Source: Falciphora oryzae | Taxonomy: Eukaryota > Ascomycota > Sordariomycetes > Magnaporthales > Magnaporthaceae | NCBI GenBank assembly: GCA_000733355.1 | Contig: JNVV01000002.1 | Location: 2,391,630 to 2,455,629, forward strand | DNA: 64,000 nt | Direction of reading: 5' to 3' | Notes under the pieces: model-generated | Database searches by the model: none | The model's input: only the letters and a program-made list of their open reading frames with translations | Told to the model about the DNA's origin: nothing | Position numbers and translations under genes: made by a program | Shown here: piece by piece, positions 58,398-64,000 of the stretch | Position numbering within the stretch: the first letter of the stretch is position 1 | Layout: each line of letters begins with the position of its first letter

Positions 58398-61300
58398 TTA
58401 TGATCCCGTCAGCTTCTTCCACCAGCTGCTTCTTGGCTGCACGTCCGCGAATGTCGAGACGCGCCGGCTCTGCCTGCGCTCGTCGCTGCCGTCGGACACA
58501 CCGCCCCCACTGCCGCCGGCCCGGCGGTCGCGGTCGCGGTCGCGGTCGCGATCGTCTCTGCCCTCCTTGCGCCTCCGCCGCCGGGCGTCCTCCTCAGCAG
58601 CTGCCGCCCCGCCATCGTCATACTTGCTCCGTCGGCGGTCCGCCCGCCGCGCCGCCCGCCGCGCCTCCTCGTCGTCATCTGGCGAGGCGCTACCCCTACC
58701 TTCGTCCTGGGGTGGCGGTGGCGGCGGCGCGTCCGAGTGGTCCTTGACCCAGGACGATGTGCCAGAGTGCGGCCAGCCGTCCTTGTGTCGGTCGTCCGCT
58801 TGGTGCGACTTGCTGCGGGGGTACACGCGCTCCTCCCCGCGACGCCGGTGTCGAGACTCGGTGCCGCTCTGCGTACGATCTGCCTCACGCGCTGCGCGCC
58901 GCGCCTCGTGGCGTCGTCGACGCTCTTCTTCTTCATCCCTCTCGCTCCCGTGGCGCCGACGCTCATGGCGCGACACGCCGGCGTCTTCGGCATGTCGGTG
59001 GCGCTCGCGTTCTTTGCGCTGCCTCCGACGCTCCGCACGTTCGGCATCCCTTTGCTGCTCCTCGGCCGCCAGCCGCTCAGCTTCCTCCCGAGCGCGATCC
59101 GCGTGTCTCTTCGCTCGCCGCGCCTCCTTCTCCTCACGCCTTCGCGCTTCAGCCTCCTCTTGTTTCCGGCGACGTCGTGCCTCATCCTTAGCCGCCTGCC
59201 GAGGATCCTCCACAACCCTTTCGTTTCGACGGGATCGACGCGCAGCACGCCTGGCCTCTTCCACATCGGTCACAGCACCCGAAGCGCCCCCGTGGTTCGC
59301 CTCATCATCCGTCATGTACGTGCTGCGTCGCCTGAGCTCGGGACGTGCTGGCGGCGGTTCCGATCGTGGGTTCGATAGGATGCCGCCAAAGAGACCCGCA
59401 AAGCCCTTCTTGGCGCTCGAGCTGCTTCTCTTCAGCGGGGGCGCGGCTTCGTGGCGATCGACCATGACTATGTCATCGTCCCTCGGCAGCTGCATTGACA
59501 ATGGGGAGTTAGTGGTCTGTTCCGAGTTGAAACTTTCTGATACTTGCGCTGGGGTCTCTACCTTTGACGATCTGTACCGGCGGCCATGCTCCGGGCCGGG
59601 AGCCTCGATCACGACAACATCATCCTCGTCCGCCGTCCGCACCTTCTTCCGCTTGCTGCTGCTCTTTACGCCCAGAATCTTGGCTGCCTTGTCCGTCATC
59701 TCGGGCGCCTCCTCCTCGGGCGGCGGCGAGGCAAGGCCGTGATGCACGTCTGCAGAGTGCCGGCGCGATGGCCGACTGGGCCTCTTGTCGCGCATCGACG
59801 CCGACTTGGACAGCGGCGGCGTGCTTTCAAGAACGCTGGCCATTCGCACCTTGGTGGGCCCATCCCTGACGCGCTCGGGTCGCGCCTCCGGGGGTGGCGA
59901 CCCCTCGGCCGAGCGGTGCCTGGAGGAGGACAATCCATACTCCCTCTCCTTCCGCTCGGATCTGGACGAGTGCTTGCGTTCTTCCTTTCGCGGCGGCGGC
60001 GCCGCGTTCCACATCCCCCAGGGCCCGGAGCCTTCGCGGCTGCCTCTGGGCCGCTCCTTTCTGCTCCTGTCGTGCGGCGGCGACAACGGGACTTCGGGTA
60101 CGGCAGGGGGAGGAGGCGGTGCGAGCGGAACGGGAGGCGGCACCGAAATGACGGGCTCGCCCTTCGAGCGTGACTTGCTGCTCTTCTTGCTGGACTTTTT
60201 GGGCGCCTCAACAATTTCGACTATTTCATCTTCATCGTCTTCGTCGGGGAACGCGCCAGGGGCGTGCGATCTTCGATGGCTTCTTAGCGGGACCGGGTCG
60301 TCGAGGACCTCGACCCGAGGCGGCTCCCTGTCTCTCTTGGACTTGGAACGTGCCTTTCTATCGTCGGCTGGGGGTGGCGGCGGAGGCGGCGGCGGAGGCA
60401 GCGGTTCTTGCGCGTCCTCTTCGTCATCTTCGCTCTCCTCCTCGGGCGGGTCGTCGACAGGCTGGAACGCCTTGAGGCGGTCCGCAATCTTGCCACCATA
60501 AGCCTTCTTGGTCTTTGGGCCCCTGGACGTCGGGGCGGACGGCGCGTCCTTCCAGATATCGGCGCCACGAGCATCGTCGAATGCCATGGCGTCTTCTGGA
60601 GGCTTGGATGGCTCAACCGGCTTGACCTTTTTGGATGCGCCCCAGAAACCGAATGCGTCGGATGCCGATGTGGGTGCCGCGGGCGCTGGGGGCGGCGGAG
60701 GAGGTGCTGCGGCCTTGGAGGGTGGCTTGGAGGGTGGTGCGCCACCCAACAGCTCCTCCACATCTTCCGGGGAAAGGCCGAGCAGATGCTTGTCTAGATC
60801 ATCGAAGTCGTCATCTTCGACCCCACCCTTGGCCTCGTCGTGGTCTCTCGTCTTGTCCTTGTCTTTGTCCCTGCCCTTGCTCTTATCCTTGGATGATATC
60901 TTGGCGCTTGCCTTCTCTGCATCCTTAGATTTGGACTTGGATGAGCTTTTCTCCTTGTCCTTGTCCTTGGACTTGGACTTTTTCTTGGAGTCCGTTCCGA
61001 TGACCACAGCGGCCGCGGCCGCGGCTGCGGCCGCCACTGTCGCCGCTTCCGCCTCCTCTCGCTCACGCTCCGCCTCCTCTTCGGCTTCACGGGCTGCGGC
61101 CTCCTCTCGCTCACGCTCCGCCTCCTCGGCCTCGCGCGCTGCGGCTTCTTCGGCTTTACGGGCCGCCTCCTCCTCGGCTTCTTTCGCTGCTTGCTCTTCG
61201 GCCTCCTTGGCCGCCTTCTCCTCGGCTCGTACTTTCGCCTTGGCGCTGAGCTGGGTGTACTTGGCCCGCTCCGTCTTTGACATCTTCTTCTTGGCCTGCA

Positions 61301-64000
61301 GCGCCGCGAGTTCGGCGTCCTCGCGCATGGCCTCCTCCGCTTCAGCGTCCTTTCGTTCCTGCTCTTCCTGCTTCAGTCGCTCTTTTTCCTCAGCCTCGCG
61401 CTGGGCTGCCTCTTCGGCTTCACGCGCCGCTTCTTCGGCCTCGCGAGCGGTGGCCTCCTCCGCCTCATGGGCGGCGGCCTCTTCGGCCTCCTCGGCCTCC
61501 CGTTTGGCCCTCTCTTCAGCTTCTTGTGCCTCCTTTTTCAGCCTTTTTTCCTCGGACTTTTCGGCCTTTTTCTTCTCCTTCTCAAGCTTTTCCAATTCCT
61601 TTTTGCTGAGCTTGGACTCCTTCTTCTTATCCTTCTCCTTCTCTTTTTCTCCCCCCTTCTCTTTGCTCTTGGGCTTGGACAGACCGCCCCAGAGGTCGTC
61701 TTCCTCGGGCTTGTCCTTCGCTTCCTCGCCACCGTCGGGTTCGACGGACAAGAGATCTGTCTCCTCGGCCTCCCCGACTGGGGCGTTCTTGGTGCTGGAC
61801 TTTCCCTTCTTCTTCTTGGATGGCGCGGCGCCCCAGACGTCGTCGGCAGCAAACCCTTCGATGACTTCAGGCTTGGGCTCTTCCTTCTTTTTTTTTCCGC
61901 CGCTCCCCAATCCGAAGTTGCTCCAGAAGCCACCGCCGCCGCTTGCAGGCTCCTCTTCCTTGGCCTCTTCCTTAGCCTCTTCCTGGACGGTCTCCTCCTT
62001 GTCGAGATCGATCAAGGAATCCTCAACCTTCTTGCCCTTCTTCACTTGGCCCCAGTCGGCCCAGTCGTCAGTGGCTGGGTCCTTGACTGGCTCGGACTCG
62101 GGATCCGCGGTCTTCCCCTTCTTCTTCTTATCCTTTTTGGAGGACGTGGGGGCGAATCCCCAAGCGTCATCCTGAGCAGGCTCCGCTTTGACCTCCTCAA
62201 CCACACCCTTCTTCTTCTTGTCCTTTTTGGAGGGGATGGCGAATCCCCATGGGTCTTCTTCGACCTTCTGCTCAGGTTCAGGCTCAGGGTCGGGCTCGGG
62301 TTCAGGGTCGGGTTCGGGTTCGGGCTCCTTGACTGGCTCAGGCTCGATGATAGCGATTTTACCCTTCTTCTTCTTGTCTTTCTTAGACGCCGGAGCTCCC
62401 CAGCCGGCCCCAGCCCACCCATCGTCCTCTTTGTCCTCCTTGACCGGAGGCTCGGGCTCGGGGATCGGGTCAGGCTTCTTGACCTCGGGCTCGGCAGTCT
62501 TACCCTTCTTCTTGTCCTTTTTGTTAGCACCCCAGCCGAAACCCCAACCATCATCTTCCTTGGTCGGCTCCGGCTCTGGCTCTAGTTCTGGCTCCGGTTC
62601 GGGAGGCGGAGGCGGCTCCTCGACCACGGTTTTGCCCTTTTTCTTCTTCTCTTTCTTGGTGCTGGCGAGCCCCCATGTACTGTCGACCTCAACCTTGGGC
62701 TCGGGCTCAGCAGGCTTTTCCGGCTCCGGTTCTGGTTCTGGCTCCTTGACAGACTCGTCCCAGATCGACGTCTTGCCTTTCTTCTTTTTGTCCTTCTTCG
62801 TTGTCGCAGCAGTGCCCCAGCCAAAGTTGAAGTCGTCCATTTTCTCCTCTACCTTTTTCTCCACCTTCTCCGGCTCTGGCTCAGGCTCAGGCTCAGGCTC
62901 GGGTTCCGGTTCGGGCTCAGGAGGGGGAGGTGGAGGGGTCTCCTCCGCCGCGCCTTTACCCTTCTTCTTCTTCTTCTTGGCTGTGGTAGTGGTGGCAGCG
63001 CCCCAACCACACGCGGCGTCGTCCGTCGGCGGCTCAGGCTCGGGGTCCTTGGGCGGGGGTATCTCCTCGACCCGAGGCTCTTCCTTCTCAGGCTCCGGTT
63101 CCGGTTCCTTGATAAGGTCATCCCATATTGGGGTATTGCCTTTTTTAGCCTTGGTTTTCTTTGCTGCTGACAGTCCCCAGATGTCTGCGGCTGGCTCCGG
63201 ATCCTTGGCAGGAGTGGGGTTTTCAACCTTGGGGGGCTCGTCCGCGCCTTTCTTTGTCTTCTTGGCTGTGAGGCCCCAGACTGCGAAGGGGTCGTCTTCT
63301 TTCTTTTTCGATGCAGACATGATGGGTGCAGCAACAGGGGCCGGGACATCCTTCGGTTCATCCGTCTCGCCAAACCCCAATGTTGTGCCCTTGCCCTTCT
63401 TCTTCGGCTTGCCGCGATCGAGACTCCACGGGGTTTCCTCCACTGGCTTCTTCTCCTCGGTCGGCTTGATCTCTTCCATGTTGACCTGTGACTGTTTCGA
63501 GTCGTTCTTGGAGCCCCAGCCCCAGCCCCATCCGGCAAACTTGCTCGCTGCTGCTTTGGCGGCCTTTCCGAGGTCCAGGTCGATACCTGGGCCTTCGTCC
63601 AGTTTGGTACTTGGGCTTTCGTCCGGTTTGGTACTTGGGCCTTGATCCAGTTTGATATCTTGGAACGTATCGAAGGTCTTGGCTGGGGGATCTTCCTTCT
63701 TTTCCCCAACAATCGGCGGTTCCTCGATAGGCTTTTCCTCGACGGCGGCGGTGCCCTTCTTCTTCTTCTTCTTGCTAGTGGATGCTAATCCCCAGGGATC
63801 TTCGATGATGGGCTCAGGGTCCTTTTTGTCGTCATCTTTCTTGTCGTCCCCACCCTTCTTATCGTCGCCTCCATCTCCAGCACCTCCGTCGCCGGCACCA
63901 TCGCCGTCCTTGTTGTCGGCATTTTCATCACCGCCACCGGATTCCTTCGGGGGCGGAGGCGGGGGCGGAGGTGCCAGCGGGGTGGGCGCTTTCTGAGTGT
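58398..64000 (-). CDS. giant repetitive WG / KKxKKKGK / EPEP protein (partial at N-terminus)
   Basis: The frame is open without a stop or intron from the right edge to a TAA at 58398-58400, about 1866 residues; the true start lies outside the window, and the ATG at 63479 is internal. From the N-terminal side: a Pro run and Asp/Gly/Lys stretch; three 8-residue repeats (DNA 63583-63654); GWGWGWG; then about 15 degenerate repeats of an acidic-W-G segment (DPWGF, DAWGF, DSTWGL, ADIWGL), a Lys block KKDKKKKGK and an EPEPEP spacer; a long Glu/Ala/Lys/Arg helix (DNA about 61030-61660); a Lys/Ser/Asp-rich part; further W-G segments (FGFWGASKK, GPWGMW); an Arg/Glu-rich helical tail; and a terminal PRSSWWKKLTGS. 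Fungal genomes label comparable proteins only loosely, for example as involucrin-repeat proteins. No enzymatic domain is seen; a scaffold role is inference. Confidence 0.85.
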   Translation of the reverse strand, partial: TQKAPTPLAPPPPPPPPKESGGGDENADNKDGDGAGDGGAGDGGDDKKGGDDKKDDDKKDPEPIIEDPWGLASTSKKKKKKGTAAVEEKPIEEPPIVGEKKEDPPAKTFDTFQDIKLDQGPSTKPDESPSTKLDEGPGIDLDLGKAAKAAASKFAGWGWGWGSKNDSKQSQVNMEEIKPTEEKKPVEETPWSLDRGKPKKKGKGTTLGFGETDEPKDVPAPVAAPIMSASKKKEDDPFAVWGLTAKKTKKGADEPPKVENPTPAKDPEPAADIWGLSAAKKTKAKKGNTPIWDDLIKEPEPEPEKEEPRVEEIPPPKDPEPEPPTDDAACGWGAATTTTAKKKKKKGKGAAEETPPPPPPEPEPEPEPEPEPEPEPEKVEKKVEEKMDDFNFGWGTAATTKKDKKKKGKTSIWDESVKEPEPEPEPEKPAEPEPKVEVDSTWGLASTKKEKKKKGKTVVEEPPPPPEPEPELEPEPEPTKEDDGWGFGWGANKKDKKKGKTAEPEVKKPDPIPEPEPPVKEDKEDDGWAGAGWGAPASKKDKKKKGKIAIIEPEPVKEPEPEPDPEPEPDPEPEPEQKVEEDPWGFAIPSKKDKKKKGVVEEVKAEPAQDDAWGFAPTSSKKDKKKKGKTADPESEPVKDPATDDWADWGQVKKGKKVEDSLIDLDKEETVQEEAKEEAKEEEPASGGGGFWSNFGLGSGGKKKKEEPKPEVIEGFAADDVWGAAPSKKKKGKSSTKNAPVGEAEETDLLSVEPDGGEEAKDKPEEDDLWGGLSKPKSKEKGGEKEKEKDKKKESKLSKKELEKLEKEKKKAEKSEEKRLKKEAQEAEERAKREAEEAEEAAAHEAEEATAREAEEAAREAEEAAQREAEEKERLKQEEQERKDAEAEEAMREDAELAALQAKKKMSKTERAKYTQLSAKAKVRAEEKAAKEAEEQAAKEAEEEAARKAEEAAAREAEEAEREREEAAAREAEEEAEREREEAEAATVAAAAAAAAAVVIGTDSKKKSKSKDKDKEKSSSKSKSKDAEKASAKISSKDKSKGRDKDKDKTRDHDEAKGGVEDDDFDDLDKHLLGLSPEDVEELLGGAPPSKPPSKAAAPPPPPPAPAAPTSASDAFGFWGASKKVKPVEPSKPPEDAMAFDDARGADIWKDAPSAPTSRGPKTKKAYGGKIADRLKAFQPVDDPPEEESEDDEEDAQEPLPPPPPPPPPPADDRKARSKSKRDREPPRVEVLDDPVPLRSHRRSHAPGAFPDEDDEDEIVEIVEAPKKSSKKSSKSRSKGEPVISVPPPVPLAPPPPPAVPEVPLSPPHDRSRKERPRGSREGSGPWGMWNAAPPPRKEERKHSSRSERKEREYGLSSSRHRSAEGSPPPEARPERVRDGPTKVRMASVLESTPPLSKSASMRDKRPSRPSRRHSADVHHGLASPPPEEEAPEMTDKAAKILGVKSSSKRKKVRTADEDDVVVIEAPGPEHGRRYRSSKVETPAQVSESFNSEQTTNSPLSMQLPRDDDIVMVDRHEAAPPLKRSSSSAKKGFAGLFGGILSNPRSEPPPARPELRRRSTYMTDDEANHGGASGAVTDVEEARRAARRSRRNERVVEDPRQAAKDEARRRRKQEEAEARRREEKEARRAKRHADRAREEAERLAAEEQQRDAERAERRRQRKERERHRHAEDAGVSRHERRRHGSERDEEEERRRRHEARRAAREADRTQSGTESRHRRRGEERVYPRSKSHQADDRHKDGWPHSGTSSWVKDHSDAPPPPPPQDEGRGSASPDDDEEARRAARRADRRRSKYDDGGAAAAEEDARRRRRKEGRDDRDRDRDRDRRAGGSGGGVSDGSDERRQSRRVSTFADVQPRSSWWKKLTGS
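60990..61680 (-). repeat. EAEEAAxREAEE charged-helix repeats within the giant protein
   Basis: Imperfect tandem codons for segments such as REAEEAARE and EEAEREREEA recur here, with an Ala run ahead of the VVIGTDSKKKSK segment. The pattern of alternating Glu and Arg/Lys predicts a long single alpha-helix or coiled coil. The DNA repeats also open long frames on the other strand, which are shadows. Confidence 0.8.
63583..63654 (-). repeat. three 24-bp tandem repeats
   Basis: Three adjacent copies of a 24-bp unit encode an 8-residue repeat of the type KLDEGPST within the giant protein. Copies differ at a few bases only, so they are younger than the diverged WG repeats. Confidence 0.8.

Noticed and set aside
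58567..59742. 391-codon plus-strand open frame
   Set aside because: Antisense shadow of the Arg/Glu-rich tail of the giant protein; no ATG-driven domain content.
60508..63645. Two very long plus-strand open frames (about 555 and 485 codons)
   Set aside because: They are the complement of Lys/Glu/Pro codon repeats in the giant minus-strand protein; their products are Ser/Phe/Leu runs without domains.

Overview
This window is a stretch of a filamentous ascomycete genome (Pezizomycotina, most likely Sordariomycetes). The reasons are small phase-consistent spliceosomal introns of about 57-190 bp with GTRNGT donors, CTAAC/CTGAC-like branch sites and YAG acceptors; fungal families (ATG33, IML2, a fungal rhodopsin-domain/PTH11-type membrane protein, a HET-domain locus, GH115 and cutinase secreted enzymes); GC-rich codon use; and spacers of 0.4-3.8 kb rich in poly(dA:dT) tracts. 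I see no rRNA genes, tRNA genes, transposons or CRISPR arrays. All splice models below were read by eye, and each joins exons in frame to give a whole number of codons.

Layout, left to right: 5' end of a DapA/HOGA-family aldolase (-, cut by the left edge); F-box protein (+); 944-aa alpha/beta hydrolase (-); fatty-acid-hydroxylase-like membrane protein (+); IML2 (-); proteasome subunit SEM1/DSS1 (+); phosphoglycerate kinase (-); Mpv17/PMP22 protein (-); acidic, possibly CRF1/IFH1-like nuclear protein (-); kinesin-6-like motor (+); GH115 alpha-glucuronidase (-) and cutinase-family esterase (-) in tandem; sulfate permease (+); FAD/NADPH monooxygenase (-); rhodopsin-domain membrane protein (+); small Ser/Arg-rich protein (-); HET-ankyrin pseudogene (-); ATG33 (+); and a very large repetitive WG/KKxKKKGK/EPEP protein (-) running off the right edge.

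Most of the window is ordinary housekeeping content: glycolysis, proteasome, mitophagy, protein-aggregate clearance, peroxisomal/mitochondrial membranes, sulfate uptake. The accessory parts are the GH115/cutinase pair, whose upstream region carries three CreA-like sites at 11-bp spacing; the dead HET-ankyrin locus next to ATG33; and the WG-repeat protein at the right end. The points most worth a second look are the WG-repeat array, the two lesions in the HET locus, and the GC-AG intron that cuts the kinesin P-loop.
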